Source: Candidatus Zhuqueibacterota bacterium (lineage in GTDB: Bacteria; Zhuqueibacterota; Zhuqueibacteria; Oceanimicrobiales; Oceanimicrobiaceae). From it: a DNA stretch of 58,707 nucleotides. The stretch spans positions 1 through 58,707 of the forward strand of contig JAJDAF010000035.1 in the NCBI GenBank assembly GCA_029261995.1. Direction: 5' to 3'. The position numbers were made by a program, and so were the translations under genes. Positions 1 to 9,356 of the stretch are shown here, piece after piece (within the stretch, counting starts at the first letter, position 1; the number at the start of each line of letters is the position of its first letter). The notes under the pieces were generated by a model. It saw only the letters and a program-made list of their open reading frames with translations, ran no database searches and was not told the DNA's origin.

Positions 1-565
1 AAGTCGTCAGCTGGCTCAGGCCTTTCAGAAAGGACCCGTCGGAAATATTGTTGTCGCTCAAATCTAAAGTCGTCAGCTGGCTCAGGCCTTTCAGAAAGGA
101 CCAGTCGGAAATATTGTTGTCGCTCAAAGCTAAAGTCGTCAGCTGGGTCATGCCTTTCAGAAAGGACCCGTCGGAAATCTTATTGGATCTCAAATCTAAA
201 GTCGTCAGCTGGCTCAGGCCTTTCAGAAAGGACCCATCGGAAATATTGTTGTCGCTCAAATCTAAAGTCGTCAGCTGGCTCAGGTCTTTCAGAAAGGACC
301 CGTCGGAAATATTGTTGGATCTCAAATCTAAAGTCGTCAGCTGGCTCAGGCCTTTCAGAAAGGACCAGTCGGAAATATTGTTGTCGCTCAAATCTAAAGT
401 CGTCAGCTGGCTCAGGCCTTTCAGAAAGGACCCGTCGGAAATATTGTTTCCGCTCAAAGCTAAAGTCGTCAGCTGGCTCAGGCCTTTCAGAAAGGACCCG
501 TCGGAAATATTGTTGTCGCTCAAATCTAAAGTCGTCAGCTGGCTCAGGCCTTTCAGAAAGGACCA
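1..565 (-). repeat. 66-bp coding tandem repeat array (LRR units)
   Basis: At least eight tandem 66-bp units (22 codons) are nearly identical in sequence. Variation is confined mostly to a few positions that change N/K, S/R, G/W and D/A in the LRR. The array continues past the left edge. Near-identity at third codon positions indicates recent unit duplication or gene conversion, so copy number may differ between strains and may be mis-assembled. Confidence 0.9.
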
Positions 566-727
566 GTCGTCGAGACGCACGAAGGGTAGTTGCAGGCCGG
601 TAACGTTGCGGCGGTCATCCAGTACGTAACCGCGCTGCCGCTTTTTGGGGTCGACTTCGTCCAGTTGCCGCAGTACGAGGTGGTGGGTTGTTTCGAGCTG
701 CCGGAGTGTTTCCAGGTCCCTAGACAT
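1..727 (-). CDS. Leucine-rich-repeat protein, 5' part only
   Basis: The first 242 codons are visible and the gene runs off the left edge. The ATG follows a GGAGA motif by a few bases. About 55 residues of non-repeat N-terminus (rich in L, R and D, ending in LPFVRLDDWSFLKGLSQ) lead into a run of 22-residue leucine-rich repeats of consensus LTTLDLSDNNISDGSFLKGL, the spacing seen in bacterial internalin-like proteins. No signal peptide is visible, so the visible part looks cytoplasmic. Such N-termini are often followed by Roc-COR or other effector modules, but that part lies outside the window. The repeats are almost identical in DNA, which points to recent expansion. The role is probably protein-protein binding; the partner is unknown. 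Confidence 0.8.
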   Translation of the reverse strand, partial: MSRDLETLRQLETTHHLVLRQLDEVDPKKRQRGYVLDDRRNVTGLQLPFVRLDDWSFLKGLSQLTTLDLSDNNISDGSFLKGLSQLTTLALSGNNISDGSFLKGLSQLTTLDLSDNNISDWSFLKGLSQLTTLDLRSNNISDGSFLKDLSQLTTLDLSDNNISDGSFLKGLSQLTTLDLRSNKISDGSFLKGMTQLTTLALSDNNISDWSFLKGLSQLTTLDLSDNNISDGSFLKGLSQLTT

Positions 728-906
728 ATTCCGGTCTCCATTTGTGTGAGAGTCTGTGTGATTGGGCTAATGTAGGAACTGCGCAAGGCTTTGTCAAGGC
801 CCTGTGGGCAAAGTTATGCCTGGCTGCCATTGCACGATATCCTCCGGCCCTGCGGTGATTGCCGTATGCACTTTGTTGGTTTTCTCGCGCTCTTCACTGA
901 TTGCCT

Positions 907-923
907 CGGGCATGCAGGGAGAT
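907..923. repeat. Dispersed repeat, copy 1
   Basis: The 17-base string CGGGCATGCAGGGAGAT recurs exactly at 2204-2220. In both places it is followed, after a variable gap, by AAAAAC(G) and a TCGCA(A)TGAC motif. This resembles the dispersed CGTCATTGCGAG...CAATCTCC family seen in intergenic DNA of many environmental bacteria. Function unknown. Confidence 0.6.
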
Positions 924-1022
924 GGCTCCGCGAAAAACGGTCGCAGTGACCGGACCGTCTGGCTTTTTTGGACAGCCCCGGCACATAACAGCCCCTAGGT
1001 AATGATAGCCCCGAAAATCAAA

Positions 1023-1251
1023 GCCCCAACGGGGCGGCAGACAATAGCCCAGGGCAACGCCCTGGGTAACGTGAGGCCCAGGAAGCCAAAGCCCCAACGG
1101 GGCGAAACACACTGCCTGACGACCGTGACCAACAAAACCGGCAAGAGTCAGATCTACCGCAACACAATTTCGCCCCGTTGGGGCTTCATTGTTACATGCA
1201 ATCACTCCCCAGGGCGATGCCCTGGGCTGTTACATCACGCCCCGTTGGGGC
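1023..1251. repeat. Mirrored cluster of short palindromes (REP/BIME-like)
   Basis: Four copies of GCCCCAACGGGGC or its reverse complement lie at 1023-1035, 1091-1103, 1172-1184 and 1239-1251. Two copies of CCCAGGGCnnnGCCCTGGG lie at 1048-1066 and 1208-1226. The order is A-B-A then, inverted, A-B-A, so the whole block is a large imperfect inverted repeat centred near 1137. This is the architecture of bacterial interspersed mosaic elements, which are often mobilised by RAYT (REP-associated tyrosine) transposases. No such transposase gene is present in the window. Confidence 0.75.
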
Positions 1252-1595
1252 TCATCACCGACCGCCATTGTTTGCCTGCAGGCAATTCCTTCACCGTAGC
1301 GCATACACACAACAGTCGCCCAAGGACTCCGACATTTTCAAGTCCGAATAAGCACGAAACAGCGATGGCTTGGTCGGGAGGTACTTTGGTTCAAGACAGT
1401 GCCCGGATTTTATGCAAGCCGCCGGATGTCGTCACGCTCCGCAAAGCTGGTGCAGGGTTGTCGTCGCGCCTGGTCTGACACTCCCAAGGTTACTCAAGCA
1501 GCACGCAAGATGCCGCCGGCTAGACGCAAGCGCCAGGTATCGGCAAACAGGATGCGGTCAGGGTGCTGCTAACCTCTTGAGACGCCAAACCAGAT

Positions 1596-2138
1596 CTGGT
1601 TTGACTCCCCCAAAACTGTGGAGGTGCCTGACCAGACCTTGTTTGACTCCCCAAAAACTGTGGAAGTGCCGGACCGGACCTCGCTTGGCTCCCCAAAGAC
1701 TGTGGATGTGCCCGACACGACGTTTTTTGGACTCCCCCAAACTGTGAAAGTGCCCGACAAGACGTTGCTTGGCTCCCCAAGAACCGTGGATCTGCCCGAC
1801 AGGACCTGCTTGACTCCCCAAAAACTGTGGATATGCTCGACAAGGCGTTGCTTGGCTCCCCAAGAACCGTGGATCTGCCCGACAGGGCCTGCTTGACTCC
1901 CCAAAAACTGTGGATGTGCTCGACAGGGCGTTGCTTGGCTCCCCAAAAACCGTGGATCTGCCCGACAGGGCCTGCTTGACTCCCCAAAAACCGTGGATCT
2001 GCCCGACAGGGCGTTGCTTGGCTCCCCAAGAACCGTGGATGTGCCCGACACGACGTTTTTTGACTCCCCCAAACTGTGGATGTGCCGGGCAAGCTCTGGT
2101 TTGACTCCCCCCAAACTGTAAATCTACCGGACAAGACC
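1596..2138. repeat. 13-unit minisatellite, alternating 41/42-bp units
   Basis: About 13 tandem units share the core TTGACTCCCC-AAACTGTGGAT-CTGCCCGACAGG. Unit starts in the regular part fall at 1807, 1848, 1890, 1931, 1973, 2014, 2056 and 2097, that is spacings of 41, 42, 41, 42, 41, 42 and 41. The two unit types begin TGCTTGACTC and TTGCTTGGCTC, so there is a higher-order period of 83 bp. Because 41 is not a multiple of three, the array cannot encode one regular protein repeat. All three minus-strand frames happen to be free of stops. Confidence 0.85.
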
Positions 2139-2203
2139 TTGTTTGCAGGCACAAAGGAATTCGAGTGTCCGCAATACGAGCGCTTTTCGCGAACGCAGTC
2201 TCC

Positions 2204-2220
2204 CGGGCATGCAGGGAGAT
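2204..2220. repeat. Dispersed repeat, copy 2
   Basis: This is the second exact copy of the 17-base string found at 907-923. It is followed by GCCATGCCGCG and a TCGCAATGACGG motif. Confidence 0.6.
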
Positions 2221-2388
2221 TGCCATGCCGCGCTGAAAAACGCGCCACTCGCAATGACGGTCCCGTGCTTATTGGATAGCCCGCAGGCAATCTCGTTCCC
2301 ACGCTCCCCGCGTGGCGAACGCATACCTGGACGCACCTGCGTCCAGTGGCGGCGCCTGGAACAAGGTCTGACACAATCCGGAGCGCAG

Positions 2389-2520
2389 ACCCACCCTGCT
2401 TTTGAATTCTGAACGAATTCAAAAACTGTCCCTCCCGAGAGGGAATTTCAGGTGAATCCCCTCCGCCGGAGGGGCAGGTTCCGGGCGCGTTCAGCGCCTG
2501 GGACCGGGGTGGGTTCTGCG
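2389..2520. repeat. Hairpin-rich 132-bp element, copy A
   Basis: This element is repeated with few differences at 2687-2819. It contains a perfect 10-bp stem TTTTGAATTC / GAATTCAAAA around the loop TGAAC (2400-2424), then the palindromes CCCTCCCGAGAGGGA and CCCCTCCGCCGGAGGGG. It ends in a G-rich tail (GACCGGGGTGGG). It looks like a non-autonomous intergenic repeat that could fold as a multi-hairpin RNA. Confidence 0.75.
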
Positions 2521-2686
2521 CCGTCTCAACCGCCGGCACGAACTCTTGACCGGACGCAGGAGCGTCCGGTCTGCTTTCCGACGGAGACCATCGGAACGAG
2601 AGGCGATCGGTCGCGGAGATCTGCGCGACAAGACAGGCCTGCCGCTGCGGTGCGTATAACGAGTTTCACCAATCCTGAGATCGTTA

Positions 2687-2819
2687 ACCCACCCTGCTTT
2701 TGAATTCTGAACGAATTCAAAAGCTGTCCCTCCCGAGAGGGAATTTCAGGCCAATCCCCTCCGCCGGAGGGGCAGGTCACGGGCGCGTCCAGCGCCTGGG
2801 ACCGGGGTGGGTCCTGCGG
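2687..2819. repeat. Hairpin-rich 132-bp element, copy B
   Basis: This is a direct copy of the element at 2389-2520, offset by 298 bases. It has the same EcoRI-site stem-loop and the same two GC-rich palindromes. The sequence between the copies is unrelated, so this is a dispersed duplication and not part of a longer tandem repeat. Confidence 0.75.
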
Positions 2820-3103
2820 CTCCCCCGTCCGCCTGGCCGGATCTCCGTGACTCAGCAGCATTCACGGAAGCATGTCTCCTGGCTTTCAGGCAGGGCCCGG
2901 TCGTGCAAAAACTGCACAGCCAGGTGGACTTTGTGTGCATCTTCTGCGCCGCACCTGCATGCTTTAAATATCTTCAGGTGACATATTGCCGCGTAAACCT
3001 TTACGAAACAATTGCGATCCTTCCTTCTCGAAGCCTGGCACACGGATTGCCGATTAGCCTGCCGTAATTCATAGAAATGGACTTTTAACGATTGGAGACT
3101 GAG

Positions 3104-4045
3104 ATGATGACGACTATGCGGAGTTACCTGACTTTTCTTGTTCTTGGGCTGTTTGCCATGAGCTGCGGCAGCAGTGATAGCCCAACATCGTCAAACGCGA
3201 CCACTGGCACCGTCAAATTGAGCATGAACGTGAGCAACAGCGGACCCGCCGCGCCGCAAACCCCATCGATTCTGAACAAAGCCACTCAGGCGGCAGTGAC
3301 GGTGACCAGTGCCAAAGTCGTGATCGAGAAAGTCGAACTGGAAAACGACCTCGACGAAGCGCAGGATTTCGAGTTCGAGCAGCCGTTTGTGCAGGACCTT
3401 CTCCTGGTCACCAGCCTGCAGGAGATCCAGACCCTGCAAATTCCGTTCGGTACCTATGATGAGCTCAAGGTGGTTGTACACGAGCTTGAGGCAGACGATG
3501 GCCCCGTGTACGACCAGAATCCGGACCTGCAGGGCTTGAGTATCCTGGTGACGGGCTTCCTGAACGGCGACCAGGCCAGCACTTTTTCCTTCGCAACCGA
3601 CATCAACCTTGACTTGAAGATGGAATTTAACCCACCGGTGCAAATTGACGAGACCTCACAATCGGCCAACATCGTACTCGGTATCGATTTTGGTGTTTGG
3701 TTTGTCGATGCCTCCGGCAATGTTCTGGACCCGAAGCAGGCAGGCAACAAGGACGCCATCGAGAACAACATCAAACGTTCCTTCGAAGTCTTTGAAGATG
3801 ACGACGATGATGGCGAGGAAGATGAAGACCACGAGCTGAAAGGGGTCATCGAGAGCCTGGGCAGCGACCATTTGGTGGTTCTGGGCACAACGTTCTGGGT
3901 AGATGCCAATACAATAGTGGAAGATGACAACGACCAGACCATCGCCTTTTCGGCCCTGCAGACCGGGCAGTTGGTCGAAGTGGAATCGCGCCTGCGGGCA
4001 GACGGCAGCCTGCTGGCCACCGAAATTGAATTAGAAGACGATTAA
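3104..4045 (+). CDS. DUF4382/DUF5666 lipoprotein
   Basis: A GGAG motif sits 6 bases before this ATG; an in-frame TTG twelve bases upstream is a less likely start. The N-terminus is a short lipoprotein signal ending in the lipobox LFAMSC. Residues about 35-230 match the DUF4382 pattern (GTVKLSMNVSNSG, then AAVTVTSAKVVIEKVEL), a beta-rich periplasmic or surface domain. A very acidic linker (runs of D/E) follows, then a C-terminal DUF5666-type beta module of about 65 residues (GVIESLGSDHLVVLG ... LVEVESRLRADGSLLATEIE). The protein is probably anchored in a membrane facing the periplasm or outside. Molecular role unknown; both domain families lack an assigned function. Confidence 0.8.
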   Translation: MMTTMRSYLTFLVLGLFAMSCGSSDSPTSSNATTGTVKLSMNVSNSGPAAPQTPSILNKATQAAVTVTSAKVVIEKVELENDLDEAQDFEFEQPFVQDLLLVTSLQEIQTLQIPFGTYDELKVVVHELEADDGPVYDQNPDLQGLSILVTGFLNGDQASTFSFATDINLDLKMEFNPPVQIDETSQSANIVLGIDFGVWFVDASGNVLDPKQAGNKDAIENNIKRSFEVFEDDDDDGEEDEDHELKGVIESLGSDHLVVLGTTFWVDANTIVEDDNDQTIAFSALQTGQLVEVESRLRADGSLLATEIELEDD

Positions 4046-4171
4046 ACGACTCTTACCCCATAGTTCGGCAGGGAAAGCACTGGGGCAGGTGCGGACTCTG
4101 CCGAGCTAATTTTGAGCTTCTGGTCCCCGCATCAAACAACACTCATCACCTCATCCGAATGACCGGCAACG

Positions 4172-7100
4172 TCATACATCGGCCGAACGAGTTTGATGTG
4201 GCCTGGCATCCATTTCAGGGCCGTCATGTGGCGCCTCGTGGTCAATGGCCAATGTCAGTTCGAATGAGAAAATCGAGCCCTGGCCAACCGTACTCTCCAC
4301 GGCCATAGTCCCGTTCATCAGCTCGACCAGGCGCTTCGAAATTGCCAGACCAAGTCCGGTGCCGCCAAATTCCCGGGTGGTCGATGCATCGGCCTGGGTA
4401 AATTTCTCAAAGATATTTTCGAGTTTGTCCGCCGGAATGCCGATGCCGGTGTCTGCAACCGAAATCTTGAAGCGCACCTCAGCCGCCCTCACTTCTACAG
4501 CGGAAATGACAATCGAAATCTCACCCTCATCGGTAAACTTGATAGCGTTACCGGCCAGATTGAGCAAGATCTGCCGGATTCGAACAGGGTCTCCGACGAC
4601 GTTGTAAGGTACATCGGCCGGCAGACGAGTGACCAACTCAAGCTTCTTATCGCGGGCTTTCTCACGGAGCAAATTCAAGACCTGCTCAAGCACGCTGCGC
4701 AAATCGAAGGGGACTTCCTCGATATCGAGTTTGCCGGCTTCGACCTTGGAGAAATCGAGGATGTCATTTATGATAGTCAGCAAAGACAGCGAGGATGACA
4801 GAACTGTTTCCGCGTACTCCCTCTGCTCATCAGTCAGCTCGGTGTCAAGCAGAATATCGGTCATACCGATGACGCCATTCATGGGAGTGCGAATCTCGTG
4901 GCTCATGTTCGCCAGGAAATCGCCCTTGGCCTGGCTGGCCGCTTCGGCCTTCTCCTTGGCCTGGCGAAGTTGCCGCACCGCTGCAATCCGCTCCAGTTCC
5001 GCGGCGGCCCGGACTGCAAAGATCTTCAGAATCGAGAGCACCTGCGGTATGATTCTCAGTGCCTTATCATCGACAACCGTAAGGCATCCCAACCGCCGAC
5101 CCGAGGCACTGGTTAAAACGAGGCCGAGGTAGCCGCGCGCATTCAGGGCCGCCAGGGTCACATCATCCGGGTAGTGCGTGGTGACATCATCAGGATAGTA
5201 GCAAATATCCCCGAACAAAAGCTCCTCAGATGGCGTGCCAGCCACATGATACTCGATATCCTTGGCCATCTTTCCATCTCGCAGGCAGGCGAGTGTCCCG
5301 AGACGAGTCCGGCTTTCGTCGGTAAACCGGGCAAGCAAGACGAACCTGACATTCAGAATGGCTGCGATGTGATCGACCAGGGAAACAAAGAACGCGTCAC
5401 CGGTATCGGCGGCGGTTTGTTCAACAATCGAGCGCATGGCGTCCTCGGTTTGCTTGCGATCCGTAATGTCATCGAAGTAGACGCGGACGTTGCCGCAACG
5501 TCCCACCAGATGAAGCACAGCCTGGTACCAGACCTGGCCATCCTTCAGTTCGCAAGTGCAGGTGTCCTCCTGTTGGTCACGAAGCAACGCGATGTGCTTC
5601 TCTAGCTCCGACACCAGCAGAGACTCTTCTCCCTCACTGCTCAAATGCGGAAACGCACGTCCGGCCGCGGGATTTATATATTGAATGTTGCCCAAGCCAT
5701 CGAACTCGATGATCGGGTTGGGATCTCGTTCCGGGTAGGATGCAAGTTCATCTCTGGCGTTTGCCGCCAGACGGCCTTTTCTGGTGACTCTTCCGAAAGC
5801 AACCACGCCGACCAGCAGAAGCACACCTGCCGCCAGGTAGAGAAGGTACGCCCACCAGGTTTGATTCCAGGGCGGGCGAACCGCAAACGAGACAGATGTC
5901 GGATCGCTCCACAGATGACCGGAACGCCTTGCCTGCAGCACGAGCGCATATTGACCTGCGGGAAGTCGAGGCAGCAGGACATCGTTGCGCGCATCCGTTT
6001 GGCGCCAGGCCTGATCCATGCCGACGACTTTGTAGCGATAGAGAATGTCGTCACCGGGGAACGAAAGTGATGCATAGGAGCAATGCAGTGAAGAAGCATT
6101 TGCAAACTCGAGGGCGTCCGCGGAAGCCAGCGGAAGCCGGCGCCCATTTAGCCGCAGGGAAATCACGCTCGGCGCAAGCGTCTTAGGATCGTGGTTTCTC
6201 TCGGACCTCCCGACGCAGAGACCACCGTATGTCCCGGCCCACACTCTGCCGGCCTGGTCGAGAGCCAACGACCGGTAGGCCAGGGTCATGCTCAGCAAAC
6301 CGTCTTCGCGGCCAAAAGGTGCAAACTCGCGCCCGGAATAGCGAAATAGACCGCGATCAGTGCCGAACCAAACGGACCCCGTCTCGCCCAGGACCAGCGC
6401 TTTCGCGGAAAGGTGGTCATGCTCGCCGCCGGTAGTTATTTCGGAAAGGATGCCGCTGCGAAGCCGGAACAGGCCGGCAGAAGTTGCAAGCCAGATCTTA
6501 TCTTCATCGAGCGCAAGGTCGTGAACAGCCAACGGCGAACCGTCAACGCTGAGGTCCGCGATTCTTTTGAAACGCTGCTGTTCTCTCTCGAATTGAAACA
6601 GCCCGGACGTGCTGCCATCCCCTGCGCCAAAGACCACGCCACGCTCGTCTACTCTGATGACATTAAGCTCATTGGTCAGGCCGTCTGCCGCGGAGAAATG
6701 TTTCAGTTCCTGGGAGTCTCGCAATCTATAGACCCCCTCCGAACCGTCCTGACAGAGCCACACCGCACCGGAGGCCTCGAGGTGCATGAAGATGATCGAG
6801 CGCCGGATGGGCAGTTTGAGTTGCTCGGACTGCCCATTCTGAACATGGGTGATGTAGCCATTGATGTCACCGCACCAAAGGTCGTTGTCGGTCCCGGCAA
6901 TACTGGAGATGCGATGGGTTTCATCCTGAGCCAGTGAATAAAGCGTGTCCACCCCTGCCTCTCCAGCGACAGGGGTTTCGATTCTGAGGACGCTCATGCC
7001 ATCTGTGGCCAGAAGGTGTCCGTCCGCGGTTTGCATCACCGTGTGCACGGCCTGATTCGTATAACGAGCAACCGGAGAAAAATTCTGGACGTAGAGTAAA

Positions 7101-8104
7101 TGCAGTCCGTCGTCGGATGCGGCCCAAACTTCGCCCAGCCGCGACACAAGCAAATCATTAACTGGTCCGAAGTCCTGGCCTGGAATCAGCGTGATGCTGT
7201 TGTCGCGAACAACTGCAAGAACTCCGGCCTGAGTTCCGGCGTACGTTTCACCGGATGAGTCAACAAACAGGCCGGTAACCTTCTGTAGCTCGGCATTTTC
7301 ATAGGTTATCGCCGGCGCCGAAGTCCCATCCAACTGCAGCCTGAAGAGGCCGGTTGACCCGCCGACCAGAATCCGGCCTTCGCTATCTCTGACCAAGGCG
7401 CTGATGCTGGAGAGCTTTTGTCGCTGGCCCAGGATCTCAACAAATCGGTCCGCCCGGCGGTCATAAAGCAGGACGTAACCCTGCTGTGAAGCCGCACACA
7501 AACGGCCCTCGCCATCTTCCGCAAGCAAGAATCCGCGTGTGAAGCTGCTGCTGCGATACTTTTCGGCAAACGCATAGCGGCGAATGTGGCCGTTGTGTAT
7601 GCGCACAATGGCGTCGGATTCGCCAATCCAAAGGGCCCCCAGGTGGTCCTCGAAGATGCTTTTGGGGTAGTAGAGCGTCGAATCAGACGGCTCGGTATCG
7701 CCGGCCAGGACGGTCTCAAAGTACATGCTGTCGATGGCGCCAGCCAGGACAGACAAGCCAAGGTCTGACAACACCAACAGGCGACCGTCACGCGCCATGA
7801 GTAAATCTTTGATGTATGGGCTTGGCAGCCCGTCGGTGTAAGGAAGGAATCGCACGCCGTCAAACCGAACCACGCCCTGGTCGGTGCCAACCCAGACAAA
7901 ACCTGCCGTATCCTGAACCACAGCCTTGGTCAGATTGGTCGGCAGCCCTTGCTCAATCGAGTAGGTGATATGACGGTATGTTTTGGCTTGCGGAAACAAA
8001 AGCGCGGTATGCGCCAACACGAGTAGCGCGATACTTCGCCACCGGACAGCGAAAAAGCGATGCCGTTGCCCGAGCAAGCACAATTTGGATCGTATGGAGT
8101 CCAC
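4172..8104 (-). CDS. Two-component propeller sensor histidine kinase
   Basis: The gene starts at a GTG with a weak ribosome site. The order of parts is an N-terminal signal/anchor, about 600 residues of two-component regulator propeller repeats ([16 protein letters not shown] and variants), a Y_Y_Y domain near 670-740, one membrane helix near 750-770, a PAS-like segment, a GAF-like segment, HisKA with the H-box [12 protein letters not shown] near 1070, and HATPase_c with N, G1 and G2 boxes ([24 protein letters not shown]). It should sense a ligand outside the cytoplasm and autophosphorylate. Unlike most members of this hybrid class it ends just after the ATPase domain, with no receiver or AraC domain, and no response regulator gene is next to it. 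The partner regulator must be encoded elsewhere. Confidence 0.9.
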   Translation of the reverse strand: MDSIRSKLCLLGQRHRFFAVRWRSIALLVLAHTALLFPQAKTYRHITYSIEQGLPTNLTKAVVQDTAGFVWVGTDQGVVRFDGVRFLPYTDGLPSPYIKDLLMARDGRLLVLSDLGLSVLAGAIDSMYFETVLAGDTEPSDSTLYYPKSIFEDHLGALWIGESDAIVRIHNGHIRRYAFAEKYRSSSFTRGFLLAEDGEGRLCAASQQGYVLLYDRRADRFVEILGQRQKLSSISALVRDSEGRILVGGSTGLFRLQLDGTSAPAITYENAELQKVTGLFVDSSGETYAGTQAGVLAVVRDNSITLIPGQDFGPVNDLLVSRLGEVWAASDDGLHLLYVQNFSPVARYTNQAVHTVMQTADGHLLATDGMSVLRIETPVAGEAGVDTLYSLAQDETHRISSIAGTDNDLWCGDINGYITHVQNGQSEQLKLPIRRSIIFMHLEASGAVWLCQDGSEGVYRLRDSQELKHFSAADGLTNELNVIRVDERGVVFGAGDGSTSGLFQFEREQQRFKRIADLSVDGSPLAVHDLALDEDKIWLATSAGLFRLRSGILSEITTGGEHDHLSAKALVLGETGSVWFGTDRGLFRYSGREFAPFGREDGLLSMTLAYRSLALDQAGRVWAGTYGGLCVGRSERNHDPKTLAPSVISLRLNGRRLPLASADALEFANASSLHCSYASLSFPGDDILYRYKVVGMDQAWRQTDARNDVLLPRLPAGQYALVLQARRSGHLWSDPTSVSFAVRPPWNQTWWAYLLYLAAGVLLLVGVVAFGRVTRKGRLAANARDELASYPERDPNPIIEFDGLGNIQYINPAAGRAFPHLSSEGEESLLVSELEKHIALLRDQQEDTCTCELKDGQVWYQAVLHLVGRCGNVRVYFDDITDRKQTEDAMRSIVEQTAADTGDAFFVSLVDHIAAILNVRFVLLARFTDESRTRLGTLACLRDGKMAKDIEYHVAGTPSEELLFGDICYYPDDVTTHYPDDVTLAALNARGYLGLVLTSASGRRLGCLTVVDDKALRIIPQVLSILKIFAVRAAAELERIAAVRQLRQAKEKAEAASQAKGDFLANMSHEIRTPMNGVIGMTDILLDTELTDEQREYAETVLSSSLSLLTIINDILDFSKVEAGKLDIEEVPFDLRSVLEQVLNLLREKARDKKLELVTRLPADVPYNVVGDPVRIRQILLNLAGNAIKFTDEGEISIVISAVEVRAAEVRFKISVADTGIGIPADKLENIFEKFTQADASTTREFGGTGLGLAISKRLVELMNGTMAVESTVGQGSIFSFELTLAIDHEAPHDGPEMDARPHQTRSADV

Positions 8105-8275
8105 TTAGAGACTATCGACACCTTTGTCTGCAATCTAAGCCCTTTTAGGATAATTCTGCCGCACCGCCCTCTGCCCGTGTTATCGCAAATCGCCGCTTGA
8201 CGTTTAAGCAACAAACTTGTACTTTGCGGGACTTTCAAAACGAGGGTACTCATTCACTGCAAGGAGAACAAACAA

Positions 8276-8863
8276 ATGTGGAAATGGTCCGTTATCGCTC
8301 TATCGCTACTGGTCGCATGCGGCGAGCAAAAAACCGACACTCAAACGCAGACACCATCCGCTTCCGGCACACCAAAGTCCATCGAAAGCGTGGCTTGGGT
8401 CGCGCCGCAAGGCTGGGTAGAGGAGGCACCTGCATCATCCATGCGCAAGGCGCAGTACCGTCTGCCCCTGGCTGATGGAGATACTGAGGATGCCGCCGTG
8501 CTGGTATTCTATTTTAAAGGCGAGGGTGGCGGCGTGGAGTCGAACATCAACCGCTGGACTTCCTGGTTTGTGCAACCGGACGGACGCCCATCAATGGAAG
8601 CAGCTACCGTTGCCACCAGTGAGGTCAATGGTCTCAAGCAAACGGTTGTCGATGTTTCAGGAACCTATCTTTTCAAATCACGGCCGATGGCAACCACGTC
8701 AACGGAAAAGCCTGGTTTCCGGATGTTGGGCGCCGTCGTTGAAGTCGAATCCGGTCCGTGGTTCGTGCGCTGCATCGGGCCGGAAAAAACTGTGGCGAAG
8801 TGGGAAGGTAGTTTTCAGAGTTTCATGGGTTCATTCAGACAGGCAGGTTTAAGTGAAAAATAG
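8276..8863 (+). CDS. Conserved lipoprotein of unknown function
   Basis: AAGGAG lies 10 bases upstream of the ATG. The signal peptide ends with the lipobox LLVAC at residue 15. The mature part (about 180 residues) has the pattern W-x-P-x-x-W near its start, then MRKAQYRLPLADGDTEDA, FYFKGEGGGVESNINRW and SGTYLFKSRP. I recall this pattern from a widespread uncharacterised family of single-domain lipoproteins in Planctomycetota and related phyla. No catalytic motif is obvious. It is divergent from the kinase gene on the other strand and is followed by a strong hairpin. Confidence 0.75.
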   Translation: MWKWSVIALSLLVACGEQKTDTQTQTPSASGTPKSIESVAWVAPQGWVEEAPASSMRKAQYRLPLADGDTEDAAVLVFYFKGEGGGVESNINRWTSWFVQPDGRPSMEAATVATSEVNGLKQTVVDVSGTYLFKSRPMATTSTEKPGFRMLGAVVEVESGPWFVRCIGPEKTVAKWEGSFQSFMGSFRQAGLSEK

Positions 8864-8905
8864 GGCAGCCGACAGGCGGGCCCACGGTATGCGTGACGAT
8901 CTGAA

Positions 8906-8944
8906 CCCTTGCACGAAAGGTGCTTGTACCCTTTCGTGCAAGGG
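8906..8944 (+). terminator. Strong hairpin after the lipoprotein gene
   Basis: A perfect 15-bp inverted repeat (CCCTTGCACGAAAGG and its complement) flanks a 9-base loop, 42 bases after the lipoprotein stop codon. There is no T-run, so it is either a non-canonical terminator or an RNA-stability element. It also lies just ahead of the small membrane-protein gene. Confidence 0.6.
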
Positions 8945-8974
8945 AAATTGCCGGGAAACTATATTGATGATGCC

Positions 8975-9130
8975 ATGAAAACAAAACTGCTCGCTGCTCT
9001 GATCGTTCTGGGTCTTGTCGATGCCATAATCCCGATTCCCATCGTGGGGCTGGTGCTGGTCTACGTCGTGCTGGAACGGCCACCGTGGTTTCTGCAATGG
9101 GTCGATGACATTTACGGCCGCCAGGAGTAG
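8975..9130 (+). CDS. Small (51-residue) membrane protein
   Basis: The ATG lies 30 bases after the preceding hairpin; an upstream TTG in frame would place the start inside the hairpin arm and is unlikely. The protein has a single hydrophobic stretch of about 28 residues (LLAALIVLGLVDAIIPIPIV...) and a short soluble tail rich in W, D and R. Composition is protein-like and the reading frame ends cleanly. Small membrane proteins of this kind with the pattern PIPIVGLVLVYVVLERPPWF occur as conserved hypotheticals. No function can be assigned. Confidence 0.6.
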   Translation: MKTKLLAALIVLGLVDAIIPIPIVGLVLVYVVLERPPWFLQWVDDIYGRQE

Positions 9131-9356
9131 GCGCCTGGAATCATTTTGCACTAGGCGACGCTTGATGGCGACGAGTCTGTGTCGGGCATCGCAACGAGAC
9201 CGTGCGCCAATTCGACCTCCGAATCTCCTGCAACAACAATGCTGCTCGTCAGGTCATGCTGGTAACAAGTAAAGAATATCGCGTCACGTCAGTTTAGGAA
9301 TTGTCCTGAATCGTCGATTATGGGCATGTTAGCCAGTCATCAACATGGAGGTTACC

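Larger units (their letters stand above)
728..3103. other. Gene-free, repeat-rich region
   Basis: No open frame here has a plausible start, a protein-like composition or a recognisable domain. The long open frames on the minus strand between about 1520 and 2540 are by-products of a tandem repeat that lacks stop codons in all three frames. The region instead holds several families of short palindromes and repeats, listed separately. The last 230 bases are unique sequence and presumably contain the promoter of the lipoprotein gene that follows. Confidence 0.7.

Noticed and set aside
48-629. A plus-strand open frame of 193 codons with a 22-residue repeat
   Set aside because: It is the antisense image of the LRR repeats. 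The minus-strand frame gives a proper leucine-rich repeat with a start codon and ribosome site, while this one gives a basic, Trp/Lys-rich peptide.
553-786. A minus-strand open frame overlapping the LRR gene start
   Set aside because: It is in a different frame from the LRR. The correct frame starts at 727 and continues through the repeats.
1-2138. CRISPR array suspected from regular repeats
   Set aside because: The 66-bp units are coding LRRs and the 41/42-bp units are contiguous without unique spacers. No cas genes are present.
1520-2539. Long overlapping minus-strand open frames (339, 222 and 181 codons)
   Set aside because: They exist in three frames at once because the 41/42-bp minisatellite lacks stop codons. 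No conserved domain, ribosome site or consistent frame is seen.
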